Below, piece by piece: positions 36,189-44,339 of a stretch of DNA of 64,000 bases (positions are counted from its first letter, which is position 1; each line of letters begins with the position of its first letter). The notes below the pieces were generated by a model, which saw only the letters and a list, made by a program, of their open reading frames with translations, searched no databases and had not been told where the DNA came from. The translations under genes and the position numbers were made by a program. The stretch is from M3007 sp965249785. GTDB taxonomy: Bacteria; Bacteroidota; Bacteroidia; Chitinophagales; Saprospiraceae. The stretch covers positions 27,263-91,262 of the forward strand of contig CBDFMU010000028.1 of NCBI GenBank assembly GCA_965249785.1, given 5' to 3'.

Positions 36189-36965
36189 TTAGCGCAACAT
36201 CGTGAGCAGAATACTTTGCGAAATGATATTATACATAGCCTGCCATTCGGGGTGTTCTGCCAATAAATCCAGATGCCGCTGTAAGGTGGCTTGATCGCCA
36301 CGCCGGGCGGGGCCAGTCTGCATTTGAGCAGGCGAATGAGCAAGTGCTTTGGCTAGGGTCTCGGTCATCAGCGGATACAAGAGCTCGAAGGGCAGCCCTT
36401 TTTCAGCCAGCAGCTGTTCAGCCACCGTGTAGCAATGATTGACAAAATTGTTGGCAAACACGGCGGCGACGTGTAGGGCGGCCCGTTGTTCATCGTTGAT
36501 TCGCCAGGCACGCGCGCCCAGTTGGATAGCCATTTTTTCCAAAAAGATCAGATCAGAAGGATCAACCGCATCCACGCACAAAGGAATGGTAGACCAGTCC
36601 GGTTCTCGTTCCGACGAAAAAGATTGCAGCGGATAAAATACGCCAAACCGCCGGAAATGCGGAGCCAGCACCGTACCAGGTGTCGCACCGGAAGTGTGGG
36701 TAGCCAAGGCCTGCCCTACATAAGGAGCCAAGCCCGCAGCTACCTCTCCAATGGCATCGTCGCGGACGGCCAGCAGCAGCCAGTCAGCATCGGGGCGCAC
36801 GTCTGACCAGCGATCCGACCAGTCAGTACCCAGGGTAGCAGCCAGATCACGAGCGGATTGCGCCGTACGGTTTAACACTTGTACGATGGATAAGCCGCTG
36901 TCTTTCAGCTGTTTGCCTAAGTGGGTGGCTACGCGACCTGCACCGACTAAAACAATGTTTTTAAT
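36189..36965 (-). CDS. Rossmann-type DUF2520 (NADP-oxidoreductase-like) protein, start uncertain
   Basis: About 258 residues. The N-terminal NIVLVGAGRVATHLGKQLKD is a Rossmann GxGxxA motif, followed by VLNRTAQSARDLA, DWLLLAVRDDAIGEVAAGL and LATHTSGATPGTVL; the C-terminal DUF2520 domain (about 130-258) has YPLQSFSSEREPDWSTIPLC and HVAAVFANNFVNHCYTVAEQ. Related proteins resemble ProC or F420-dependent NADP reductases. The frame before the Rossmann motif contains no ATG, GTG or TTG: the first plausible codon is ATT 36965, while GTG 36878 would delete the cofactor loop. So the start is non-canonical or a base is wrong upstream. Function unknown. Confidence 0.75.
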   Translation of the reverse strand: MKNIVLVGAGRVATHLGKQLKDSGLSIVQVLNRTAQSARDLAATLGTDWSDRWSDVRPDADWLLLAVRDDAIGEVAAGLAPYVGQALATHTSGATPGTVLAPHFRRFGVFYPLQSFSSEREPDWSTIPLCVDAVDPSDLIFLEKMAIQLGARAWRINDEQRAALHVAAVFANNFVNHCYTVAEQLLAEKGLPFELLYPLMTETLAKALAHSPAQMQTGPARRGDQATLQRHLDLLAEHPEWQAMYNIISQSILLTMLR

Positions 36966-37011
36966 GATAAATGATGAATGATGGAATGATGAATTATTTA
37001 AGGCTCCTCGC

Positions 37012-37083
37012 TTGTCATCCTACCGGGAACCGTCCACATAACAGAACGTATCGTAGCGTGGACGGTTCCCGATAGGATGACAA
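37012..37083. repeat. Inverted repeat, 26-base arms
   Basis: TTGTCATCCTACCGGGAACC… (37012-37037) pairs with 37058-37083 with one mismatch around a 20-base loop. It lies between the GGT stop (37189, minus strand) and the upstream end of the DUF2520 gene and may serve as terminator of ggt. Its wording (GTCATCCTA..GGGAACCGTC) is of the dispersed palindrome kind seen at 27300 and 49825, not a simple local hairpin. Confidence 0.7.
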
Positions 37084-37188
37084 AAAGCAGCGTACACTAG
37101 GGTGTGGACGAATCGCGGTGTAAAAACGAAAAACCCAACTTAGTAATGATAGAGAAGATACCAACGAGGAATCAAAAATTTTGCACTT

Positions 37189-38907
37189 CTAAAACCCGCC
37201 TGCCGAATCATCGCCTCGCTCATCCGCTACGCCCTGCCAACGACCGTCGGGCAGACGAATAATGGCCTCTACCCGACCAATCGCACTACGCGGTTCCATA
37301 CTATGGCGCATGGCTTCGAGCTGCGATACCACCGTAGCAGGCAAAGCATCTTCTTCCACATAAATTTTGTCGGGTCGCCACTGGTGATGAAATCGTTTGG
37401 CACGCACTGCATCGGGCAGGGTCATTCCAAAATCAGACAGATTTACGATAATCTGAAAAACGCTGGTAGGAATAGTCGTACCACCGGGTGTACCAACCAC
37501 GAGCCAGTTTTTGCCACCCCGCGTCACAATAGTGGGAGTCATACTACTCAACGGACGCTTGTTTGGAGCGATGGCGTTGGCTTTGCCGCCAATAGCACCG
37601 TAGAGATTGGGCGTGCCGGGCTTTACGCTGAAATCGTCCATTTCGTTATTGAGAATAAACCCTGCGCCTGCCACTACGGCGCGACTTCCGTAAGTATCAT
37701 TCAAGGTAGTCGTCACTGAAACAGCGGCGCCTTCCGCATCCACGATGGAAAAGTGAGTGGTTTCGGCACTTTCTTTAATAACTCCAGCGGCGGTGTTCTG
37801 ACTCTCGGTAGCCGTGTCCGGCTTGAAATTGGCCATTCGACTTTTGATGTAAACAGAATCGGTGAGCGTTTTGAGCGGCACTTTCCAAAAGTCGGGGTCG
37901 GCCATATATTCGGCACGATCCGCGTAAGCACGACGTTCGGCTTCCACCATGAGATGCACGGCGGCAGCGGAGTGAAAACCGTAGCTTTTTAGCGGGTATG
38001 CACTGACCATTGCCAGCAATTGGCGCAAAATAATGCCCCCACTGCTCGGCGGCGGCATAGTGATGATGTGCAGATCGTGGTAATTAAACTGGAGTGGCGT
38101 ACGCCATACACTATGATAATCGGCCAAATCCTTTTCTGTAATCAGGCCGTCTTTCTGTTTCACTTCCTTCGCGATCATCTGGGCGACAGGTCCAGTATAA
38201 AATCCGTCGCGTCCATTGCCAGCAATGCGGCGGAGCGTCAGCGCCAGCTCTTTCTGGATCAGCCAATCGCCAGCCGCCCAGTCCTGGCCTACTTTTACAA
38301 AGATGGGCTGGAGCGAGCTTTGCCGCAGAAAATTTGTCCGCTCGCGATTAAGATTTTGGGCTTCCTGCGCCGTCACCTGATAGCCTTTTTCGGCCAGTAC
38401 AATGGCAGGCTGGAGCAGCGCGTCCCAAGGCAGATGGCCGTATGTATGGTGTGCTTCCCACATGCCATCCACGGTGCCAGGCACACCGCAGGCAAATACG
38501 CCGAGCCGACTTTTGCCAGCGATGACCTGCCCAGTGGAATCGAGGTACATTTTTTCGGTGGCTGCTGCCGGAGCCTTTTCGCGGTAATCGAGGGCCAGCA
38601 CCCGGTTATTTTCGTTGCGATAGATCAGGAAACCGCCGCCGCCAATGTTGCCCGCCTGCGGATACACCACCGCCAGTGCAAACTGAACGGCCACGGCCGC
38701 ATCAATAGCGTTGCCGCCCTGGCGAAGGATTTCTTTGCCGACCTTCGTGGCCAACGGGTGCGCCGACACCACCATTCCACTATCGCCGGTGGCCTCTTTT
38801 TGAATCTGGTAGGGAAAAGGAATGTAGGAACCCGACTGTGCCTGACAGGAGACAGAAAACACGACCGCTAAAAATAAAGCGGGAACAAAACGAAACGGAG
38901 TATGCAT
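37189..38907 (-). CDS. ggt: Gamma-glutamyltransferase
   Basis: A 572-residue periplasmic Ntn-hydrolase that transfers or hydrolyses gamma-glutamyl groups, chiefly of glutathione. Signal peptide 1-23 (ending SCQAQ). Substrate-binding ALDYREKAPAAATEKMYLD; the autoprocessing site is ESAETTHFSIVDAEG, with the catalytic Thr at about residue 383 becoming the new N-terminus of the small subunit. TTTLNDTYGSRAVVAGAGF and LNNEMDDFSVKPG follow, then PLSSMTPTIV and GTPGGTTIPTSVFQ (oxyanion and Gly-Gly region). All key residues are present. Monocistronic, divergent from the M48 peptidase at 39004. Confidence 0.95.
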   Translation of the reverse strand: MHTPFRFVPALFLAVVFSVSCQAQSGSYIPFPYQIQKEATGDSGMVVSAHPLATKVGKEILRQGGNAIDAAVAVQFALAVVYPQAGNIGGGGFLIYRNENNRVLALDYREKAPAAATEKMYLDSTGQVIAGKSRLGVFACGVPGTVDGMWEAHHTYGHLPWDALLQPAIVLAEKGYQVTAQEAQNLNRERTNFLRQSSLQPIFVKVGQDWAAGDWLIQKELALTLRRIAGNGRDGFYTGPVAQMIAKEVKQKDGLITEKDLADYHSVWRTPLQFNYHDLHIITMPPPSSGGIILRQLLAMVSAYPLKSYGFHSAAAVHLMVEAERRAYADRAEYMADPDFWKVPLKTLTDSVYIKSRMANFKPDTATESQNTAAGVIKESAETTHFSIVDAEGAAVSVTTTLNDTYGSRAVVAGAGFILNNEMDDFSVKPGTPNLYGAIGGKANAIAPNKRPLSSMTPTIVTRGGKNWLVVGTPGGTTIPTSVFQIIVNLSDFGMTLPDAVRAKRFHHQWRPDKIYVEEDALPATVVSQLEAMRHSMEPRSAIGRVEAIIRLPDGRWQGVADERGDDSAGGF

Positions 38908-39003
38908 AGTATGTTTTTAATAATGGGACGAAAGGTAAGGTATATCGGTATATTTGGCTTGAATTTGCACCTTTGTCAAATCAGGGTACACCAAAGCAAA
39001 GCC

Positions 39004-40221
39004 ATGAAACAGTTGCCAGTTTTTTCATATATTTCATTTTTTCTAGCGTTTGCCGCCTGCTGTCCGGCTCTCGAAGCGCAGGAAGTATTGACTTATAAGC
39101 TCGACCAACGCTGTATTTACTCGGGCCGCCAGCTAGACGACGAGTTGTATCGCTTTCCCCAAGAGGAGCAGGCAACTGCCTGGGTCAAGGAAATTGTGGC
39201 TTTGGGTGATGCCGAAATGAATTTTGAATTGGTACAAACTAACGTTGAAAACGTAACCGCCGTGCTGGATGGGGAGCGACGTTATTTGCTATACAGTCTC
39301 GATTTTTTGGAAAAAAGTACGGAGCTCGAAATTTTTGGAGCCTTGTCCCATGAGATTGGACACCAGGCTAACTTGCACACTTTCAATGCAGTACGTCGCC
39401 AGGTGGAAGAATTGGAGGCCGACCAATTTATGGGTTATATCCTCTCCAAAAAGGGTTTTGCGCCACCGGCCATTGATAGTTTTCTAGAAAAAATGCCCTC
39501 TTCCTATGATTTATCAGTGCAGGAACGCCGCCAGGCGGTATGGACTGGCTTCGCCAAAGCCGAGCGCGCCATGCAAGTCAATAGCCTGCCTTTCGAGGAC
39601 GATCCGAAACTCGAAGGACTGACGCTGCCCGCTTTTCCCTGGCCTCCGCCCGCCTGCAATGCCCGCTTCGAGTTGCCCACGACTTTTTTGGCGGGGATAA
39701 AAACCCTCGGCGAGGCGGATGTAAAAGTACGGATGGCCCTCGATGCCAAAGGCTACGCGCAACGCAGCTATTTTTCGGTACCTAATGGCTTCGCGCTGGT
39801 CACGCAATTGGAACAATATAACGTCGCCGATGGCACGATACGCAATGATCGGACGCGCTGGCTCGAGTACCCGGCACAGGACAATTTTGTCGGCATTATG
39901 AATTACTTCAAATCGCTGGTGATGCCGCAAAAAGGCTATTTCCGGCTGTTCGTTTTTGTAGTAACCAATCAATCTTTTGGGGGCAATGCCGCGCACATCT
40001 CGAAGGAGCAAGCGACCGCCTGGCTCAGTCAGGGCTTTAACAAACTACCGAATCGCCTGGCCGCTGTTCCGTTCACGGCGGATTTTGGCATTACCGCTTT
40101 GGTGTATGAATTTGAAGTGCCGGAAAGCAACCGCAAGCCGGTGCAAAAATGTCCCTCGCCGCGTTTTGATGCACGGACACATTTGGTGAAATCGGGCATT
40201 GGCAGCGGGCTGGGGCTGTAA
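39004..40221 (+). CDS. Secreted M48-like zinc metallopeptidase (paralog 1)
   Basis: A 405-residue secreted protein. Signal peptide 1-24 (MKQLPVFSYISFFLAFAACC…EAQ). The zinc motif is GALSHEIGHQANLHTF at about residue 113-128 (His-Glu-x-x-His), with the third ligand probably Glu in VEELEADQFMGYIL. Upstream GERRYLLYSLDFLEK is the edge strand typical of M48. The rest, about 200-405, is a beta-rich domain of unknown nature (LPTTFLAGIKTLGEADVKVR, FRLFVFVVTNQSFGG). It lacks the TM helices of HtpX or Ste24, so it is the soluble periplasmic type (BepA/LoiP-like). ATG 39004 was chosen for the signal peptide. The peptidase domain is paralogous to the gene at 41371. Confidence 0.82.
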   Translation: MKQLPVFSYISFFLAFAACCPALEAQEVLTYKLDQRCIYSGRQLDDELYRFPQEEQATAWVKEIVALGDAEMNFELVQTNVENVTAVLDGERRYLLYSLDFLEKSTELEIFGALSHEIGHQANLHTFNAVRRQVEELEADQFMGYILSKKGFAPPAIDSFLEKMPSSYDLSVQERRQAVWTGFAKAERAMQVNSLPFEDDPKLEGLTLPAFPWPPPACNARFELPTTFLAGIKTLGEADVKVRMALDAKGYAQRSYFSVPNGFALVTQLEQYNVADGTIRNDRTRWLEYPAQDNFVGIMNYFKSLVMPQKGYFRLFVFVVTNQSFGGNAAHISKEQATAWLSQGFNKLPNRLAAVPFTADFGITALVYEFEVPESNRKPVQKCPSPRFDARTHLVKSGIGSGLGL

Positions 40222-40226
40222 AATTT

Positions 40227-40468
40227 GTTGAGGGTGTTGAGAAATTGTTGAGGGTGTTGAGAAAGTTGAGTCCGCTGCGCGGGTTGAGAAAAGTGGAGAT
40301 TCCTCCTTGATTTCCTCACGCCACTTTTACTCTTCGCCTCAACCTTTTCGCTCAACAACCTCAACCCCTTTTTCTCAACATTCTCAACCCTTTTTTTCTC
40401 AACATCCTCAACAACTTTTTCTCAACATCCTCAACAACTTTTCTCAACACTCTCAACAACTTTTCTCC
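40227..40468. repeat. Intercistronic TTGAG … CTCAAC array, largest copy
   Basis: Left half 40227-40300: TTGTTGAGGGTGTTGAGAAA twice, then AGTTGAGTCCGCTGCGCGGG and TTGAGAAAAGTGGAG. Right half 40338-40468: CTCAACAACCTCAACCCCTT, TTCTCAACATTCTCAACCCT and five further CTCAACA(T/A)(T/C) units with T-runs. Starts five bases after the M48 stop (40221) and ends just before the ATG at 40470. The left half is the reverse complement of the core at 34954-35018. Confidence 0.85.
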
Positions 40469-40469
40469 C

Positions 40470-41189
40470 ATGCTCCTCCTGCTCGCCGATACCCGAAAAA
40501 GACTACTGTGGCTGTGGCTCGGTTTTACGGCCGCGCTCATTTTACTGGTATTCGTGCAGACTTTGACTGGCAAGATGGAAGGCATCGAAACCCAGGCCTG
40601 GACTTGGGTTTTTGTGCAATTGCTGCCAGTTTTGGGGCTGTTATTTGTGGCTGTTTTGATGAATAAAAATCCCTCGAAGGTGCTGCTGCGGGCCACTTTC
40701 CTGACGATTTATCTGGGCGCGCTTGCTTATCTCTTGCTGGTTACACTGACGCTTTTGGCTTTGCCAATGGCCACAGTGAATTGGAGTATCGAAGTCTATT
40801 TGGCAAAATCATACGCCTGGCTGCTGCCCTTTCAGGTGGTTTTGTTACTCGCTTTTTCGCTGTTATATTTCCGAAAGGAGCCGCTTTTTCGTCCTAATGC
40901 GGGTATTTTGCAACAATATGTGGCCAAAAAAGCGGAATTTGCACAACGCACAGGCAGCGTACAGCAGGGAGAGGCTTTTGATCTGTTGATTGCCGACGAT
41001 GGCCTGGGGCCTACCTTGGACTACCTGCACGAGCAAGTCAAAACCGACGTGGATGGGGTGGTCATGTTGCAGGGTGAATACGTGGAATGGATGAAGGAAC
41101 GTGACCTGAATCTCTTGCCGCCAGAAGATTTGCAACGCGAGTTGAACCGAATGACGATGACAGCGATTGGGTATATTGAGAAATTGTAA
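40470..41189 (+). CDS. Four-TM protein with EAD11-like C-terminal domain
   Basis: A 239-residue protein with four hydrophobic helices, about residues 11-32 (LLWLWLGFTAALILLVFVQ), 45-63, 74-98 (FLTIYLGALAYLLLVTLTLL) and 110-132, then a cytoplasmic region. The last about 75 residues (GEAFDLLIADDGLGPTLDYL … VVMLQGEYVEWMKERDLNLL … LQRELNRMTMTAIGYI) have the helix pattern of effector-associated domain 11 (EAD11), a death-domain-like adaptor of bacterial conflict systems; this match is by eye and moderate. It sits between two secreted M48-like peptidases, 248 and 181 bases from them. A signalling adaptor role is a hypothesis only. Confidence 0.65.
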   Translation: MLLLLADTRKRLLWLWLGFTAALILLVFVQTLTGKMEGIETQAWTWVFVQLLPVLGLLFVAVLMNKNPSKVLLRATFLTIYLGALAYLLLVTLTLLALPMATVNWSIEVYLAKSYAWLLPFQVVLLLAFSLLYFRKEPLFRPNAGILQQYVAKKAEFAQRTGSVQQGEAFDLLIADDGLGPTLDYLHEQVKTDVDGVVMLQGEYVEWMKERDLNLLPPEDLQRELNRMTMTAIGYIEKL

Positions 41190-41192
41190 AGG

Positions 41193-41350
41193 TTGTTGAG
41201 AGTGTTGAGAAAAGGGGTTGAGAATGTTGAGAAAAAGGGCTGAGGTTGTTGAGAAAAAACGTTGAGAGTGTTGAGAAAATTAGAGAGGCCACTCTACTTT
41301 TCTCCACCCGCGCAGCGGACTCAACCCTCTCAACATCCTCAACAAATTCA
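41193..41350. repeat. Intercistronic TTGAG … CTCAAC array
   Basis: Left half 41193-41280: GTTGTTGAGAGTGTTGAGAA, GGGGTTGAGAATGTTGAGAA, then GAGGTTGTTGAGAAAAAACG and TTGAGAGTGTTGAGAAA. Right half 41282-41350: AGAGAGGCCACTCTACTTTT, CTCCACCCGCGCAGCGGACT, CAACCCTCTCAACATCCTCA. Starts a few bases after the stop at 41189 and ends 20 bases before ATG 41371. Near-copy of 34954-35018 in its right half. Confidence 0.85.
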
Positions 41351-41370
41351 AATTATTGAAACCAATTCCT

Positions 41371-42966
41371 ATGAAGATATTTTCTTTTTTCGCCCTTTGC
41401 TTTTTGCCTTTTTTTTCCTCGGCGCAGGAAGCTATGCGCGTCGCCCACAGTTGCAGTTTCGCAGCCGATGATTCGCTGGCGGAAGTCTATACCTACGCGG
41501 CTTCCAGGGAGGCAAAAGACATCGTGGAGCGCATCATGGCAGTGAACGTACTGCCACAAAATTTCATCATCAAATCGGCGGATTGCAACAACGCGCTGGC
41601 CACCACCATTGGCAAGCAGCGGTACATTTTGTACAGTACAGCATTTCTGGAAAATTTTAAAAAAGAAGCCAATACCAAGTGGGCAGCGTATTGTGTGCTC
41701 GCCCACGAGATCGGGCATCACCTCAGCAACCACGACCTGGAAGAAACCGACCCGGCGATCCGTAAGCGGTACGAATTGGAAGCCGACAAGTTTGCAGGCG
41801 GCATTTTGTTCCGGCTCGGAGCCACGCTGGAAGAGGCGCAGGCGGGCATCAATACCTTTTCCTTGACCAGCGATTCCAAGACGCATCCGCCCAAACGCGC
41901 CCGTCTGGAAGCCCTGGCCGTCGGCTGGAAACAAGCCGAAGAACTCTCCGATGGGGGCAACAACAATCAAAGTTCGGCAGAGGGAGGTTCCGATGAAAAG
42001 AAACTGTACAACCAGGCCGTGGCCGAAAAAGACCCCACTATCTCTATCGAATTACTGGATCAGGCCATTGAACTAAAAGGCGATTATGCCGACGCTTACC
42101 TCGAACGCGCCAAACGCAAAGTGGACCTCGCGAATGCACAGGAAGTACGGAGCAATTATCAGGAAGCCATTGCGGATTACGATATTTATATCCAAATGCG
42201 ACCTAAAAACGCCGTCGCTTTGGTTGGACGCGGGTATGCACACGCCCAGCTGCACCACGATTCGCTGGCTTTGGCCGACTATAATCACGCTATTCGGCTG
42301 GATGCCAAAAATGCGGATGCCTATTTTGGCCGGGCTGCGGTAAAAATGGGTACCGACCAGAACGAGTCGGCGCTCAAAGACCTGGATAAAGCAGTGCTAT
42401 TGCGCCCCGATTTTGCAGAAGCTTATTTCTGGCACGGCAATATAGAATATGGTTTCGCGGAAAATGAAAAGGCTTTGGTCGACTTGAATAAGGCTTTGCA
42501 GGCCGATCCCAATCATTATTATGCACTGGATTTGCGGGCTTCTGTGCATCAGCAATTGCATCATTTTGCCGAGGCCATTGCTGATTTTGACCGTTTACAA
42601 AAGATGGAGCCGGAAAAATTTGAGGGTTATTTTGATCGGGGAAGTTGCTACCAGCTGTTAGGCAAACATCGCGAGGCTATTACCGAATTCGACCAGGCTT
42701 TACAGACTAATGAAGAATTTACCGATGCCTATTTGTATCGCGGCGTGTCTAAACAGGTGCTAGGCAAAAAAACCGAAGCAGAAAAGGATTTTGACGATGG
42801 TTTGTCGCATACGTTATTAAAAATCAATGCTACCGCAAAAATTGGTTGCCGCCTCGTCGAATGCGGACTACCGAAAGAGGGCTTAATCTGGTTGGAAAAA
42901 GTGCTGGCGCAACAGCCTGACAATGAACAAGCATTGGCGTGCAAAGCGCAGGCATTAAAAAAATAA
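41371..42966 (+). CDS. Secreted M48-like metallopeptidase with TPR repeats (paralog 2)
   Basis: A 531-residue secreted protein. Signal peptide 1-18 (MKIFSFFALCFLPFFSSAQ). Zinc motif CVLAHEIGHHLSNHDLEET at about residue 108-126, and RYELEADKFAGGILFRLGAT supplies the Glu ligand; TIGKQRYILYSTAFLEN is the M48 edge strand. Residues about 205-531 hold eight to nine TPR units (YADAYLERAKRKVDLANAQE, ADAYFGRAAVKMGTDQNESA, KFEGYFDRGSCYQLLGKHRE), giving the M48-TPR layout of BepA-like periplasmic quality-control proteases. Substrate unknown. The peptidase domain is paralogous to that at 39004. ATG 41371 was preferred to the TTG at 41356; a CTCAAC array ends 20 bases before it. Confidence 0.9.
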   Translation: MKIFSFFALCFLPFFSSAQEAMRVAHSCSFAADDSLAEVYTYAASREAKDIVERIMAVNVLPQNFIIKSADCNNALATTIGKQRYILYSTAFLENFKKEANTKWAAYCVLAHEIGHHLSNHDLEETDPAIRKRYELEADKFAGGILFRLGATLEEAQAGINTFSLTSDSKTHPPKRARLEALAVGWKQAEELSDGGNNNQSSAEGGSDEKKLYNQAVAEKDPTISIELLDQAIELKGDYADAYLERAKRKVDLANAQEVRSNYQEAIADYDIYIQMRPKNAVALVGRGYAHAQLHHDSLALADYNHAIRLDAKNADAYFGRAAVKMGTDQNESALKDLDKAVLLRPDFAEAYFWHGNIEYGFAENEKALVDLNKALQADPNHYYALDLRASVHQQLHHFAEAIADFDRLQKMEPEKFEGYFDRGSCYQLLGKHREAITEFDQALQTNEEFTDAYLYRGVSKQVLGKKTEAEKDFDDGLSHTLLKINATAKIGCRLVECGLPKEGLIWLEKVLAQQPDNEQALACKAQALKK

Positions 42967-42970
42967 GCTA

Positions 42971-43873
42971 ATGGCGAAAACCAATAAATCAATTTATAGT
43001 GCATTAATATCTAATCTGCTGATTGCAGTAACGAAATTTATTGCCGGGGCCGCGACGAATAGTTCTTCGATGATCGCGGAGGGTATTCACTCCGTAGTAG
43101 ATACACTGAATGAATTACTACTTTTATATGGTTTAAAAAGAAGTCGGCAACCACGCGACCTATCTCACCCTTTGGGCTATGGCCCGGAATTATATTTCTG
43201 GTCATTTATAGTGGCTATTCTTATTTTTGGATTAGGTGGCGGTCTGTCTATCTACCAGGGCATTGCACATATTAAGCATCCTGAAAATCTAGGCAATCCA
43301 ACCTGGAATTATATAGTGCTGGGTTTATCTTTTATTTTTGAGGGAATATCTTTTACGGTTGCGATCAAGGAATTTGATAAAACCCGCGATGGTTTATCCT
43401 GGTGGAAGGCGATCATTAAAAGTAAAGATCCCACCAGTTTTATTATATTATTTGAAGATGGCGCAGCGGTATTAGGATTAATTATTGTTTTTATTCTAAT
43501 GGTTTGCAGCCACAAATTTAATCTACCTTATCTGGATGGCGTGGCCTCCGTACTAGTTGGTTTACTATTGGTTTTTGTTTCCGCTATCGTGGCCAAAGAG
43601 AGTAGAAGCCTGTTGATGGGCGAAGGGATTGGCCCGCAATCGCGCAAAAGACTCATTGAGCAAGTGGAACAAGATGAGGCTGTATTAAAAGTAGTAGAGT
43701 TATTTTCTAAATACCTGTCTCCGGAAGAATTGCTGTTAATAATGACCGTTGTGTTTAAAGAAGATTTGAAAACGCAGGATATTACGGCGGCGGTGGGACG
43801 CATTAGAAACGAGATCAAAGCGCACTCTAATCTGGTGCAATTTGTGATTATTCAGCCGCAGGCTTCGGAGTAA
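42971..43873 (+). CDS. Cation diffusion facilitator (CDF) transporter
   Basis: A 300-residue CDF-family exporter for divalent metal (Zn, Fe or Mn) driven by protons. About six TM helices: ALISNLLIAVTKFIAGAATN (TM1), IAEGIHSVVDTLNELLLLYG (TM2 with H-x3-D metal site), ILIFGLGGGLSIYQGIAHI, IVLGLSFIFEGISFTVAI, DGAAVLGLIIVFILMVCSHK (TM5 with D), DGVASVLVGLLLVFVSAIVA. LMGEGIGPQSRKRLIEQVEQ and a short cytoplasmic ferredoxin-like domain follow. Start is 4 bases after the upstream stop. Possibly co-transcribed with the peptidase gene, though a functional link is not evident. Confidence 0.92.
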   Translation: MAKTNKSIYSALISNLLIAVTKFIAGAATNSSSMIAEGIHSVVDTLNELLLLYGLKRSRQPRDLSHPLGYGPELYFWSFIVAILIFGLGGGLSIYQGIAHIKHPENLGNPTWNYIVLGLSFIFEGISFTVAIKEFDKTRDGLSWWKAIIKSKDPTSFIILFEDGAAVLGLIIVFILMVCSHKFNLPYLDGVASVLVGLLLVFVSAIVAKESRSLLMGEGIGPQSRKRLIEQVEQDEAVLKVVELFSKYLSPEELLLIMTVVFKEDLKTQDITAAVGRIRNEIKAHSNLVQFVIIQPQASE

Positions 43874-43894
43874 ATATTTGATTATTAATAATTT

Positions 43895-43928
43895 AGACCT
43901 ATAAGGTTTTTGGAAACCTTATAGGTCT
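43895..43928. terminator. Perfect 15-bp palindrome with TTGG loop
   Basis: Arms AGACCTATAAGGTTT (43895-43909) and its exact complement (43914-43928) around TTGG. It starts 22 bases after the CDF stop. A near-identical palindrome lies at 4396-4430. Acts as a terminator or is a dispersed palindromic repeat. Confidence 0.75.
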
Positions 43929-43962
43929 CATGCCTTTTGCCACTTTTTGCCCTTTTCAACTC

Positions 43963-44265
43963 ATGCTCTACTTTACCCAACTTATCTATCTCCGCCCCGG
44001 TGGCGAAGTCCTATTCGACCAGTTTGAAGACGTGGCCCTGCCTTTGATCGCAAAATATAATGGCCAACTTCTGTTCCGCCTCCGCCCGGAAGCAGCAGGT
44101 TTTATCGAAACCAGTATTGAACAACCTTACGAAATCCATCTGGTGTTCTTTGAAAATCGGCAGGATTTTGAGCAGTTTGTGAAAGATCCGGCGCGGCAGG
44201 AACATCTCCATTTGAAAGATCAGTCCGTAGAGAAAATCGTGCTGATTGAAGGAAAAATGCTGTAA
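43963..44265 (+). CDS. DUF1330-like small protein
   Basis: A 100-residue protein that looks like a dimeric ferredoxin-fold (alpha-beta barrel) protein: FTQLIYLRPGGEVLFDQFED, VALPLIAKYNGQLLFRLRPE, EIHLVFFENRQDFEQFVKDP. This is the DUF1330/ABM-like layout, with a C-terminal strand KIVLIEGKML. The function of such proteins is unknown in most bacteria. Start: ATG 43963 begins exactly at the first strand; the ATG at 43930 would add a Phe/Cys-rich leader made from intergenic TTTTGCC text. Convergent with the MarR gene. Confidence 0.8.
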   Translation: MLYFTQLIYLRPGGEVLFDQFEDVALPLIAKYNGQLLFRLRPEAAGFIETSIEQPYEIHLVFFENRQDFEQFVKDPARQEHLHLKDQSVEKIVLIEGKML

Positions 44266-44330
44266 GCCCCCTCCGGCTCCCCCCTTAATGGGGGAGGGCA
44301 GATGAAGCGGGACTTGAAATGGTGGGGCTT
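44264..44330. terminator. Nested hairpins between convergent genes
   Basis: Inner hairpin CTCCCCCCTTAATGGGGGAG (44277-44296) within outer arms AAGCCCC (44264-) and GGGGCTT (44324-44330). The element lies between the stops of the DUF1330-like gene (+) and the MarR gene (-), so it probably ends transcription from both sides. Wording is similar to the MITE-like element at 25041. Confidence 0.6.
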
Positions 44331-44339
44331 GCTTTTTGC

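Noticed and set aside
38020..38871. 283-codon plus-strand frame
   Set aside because: It lies antisense within gamma-glutamyltransferase, whose motifs are unambiguous.
40338..40468. CRISPR-like look of the CTCAAC array
   Set aside because: Units are 9-20 bases, degenerate and without unique spacers of constant length; no cas genes are near.
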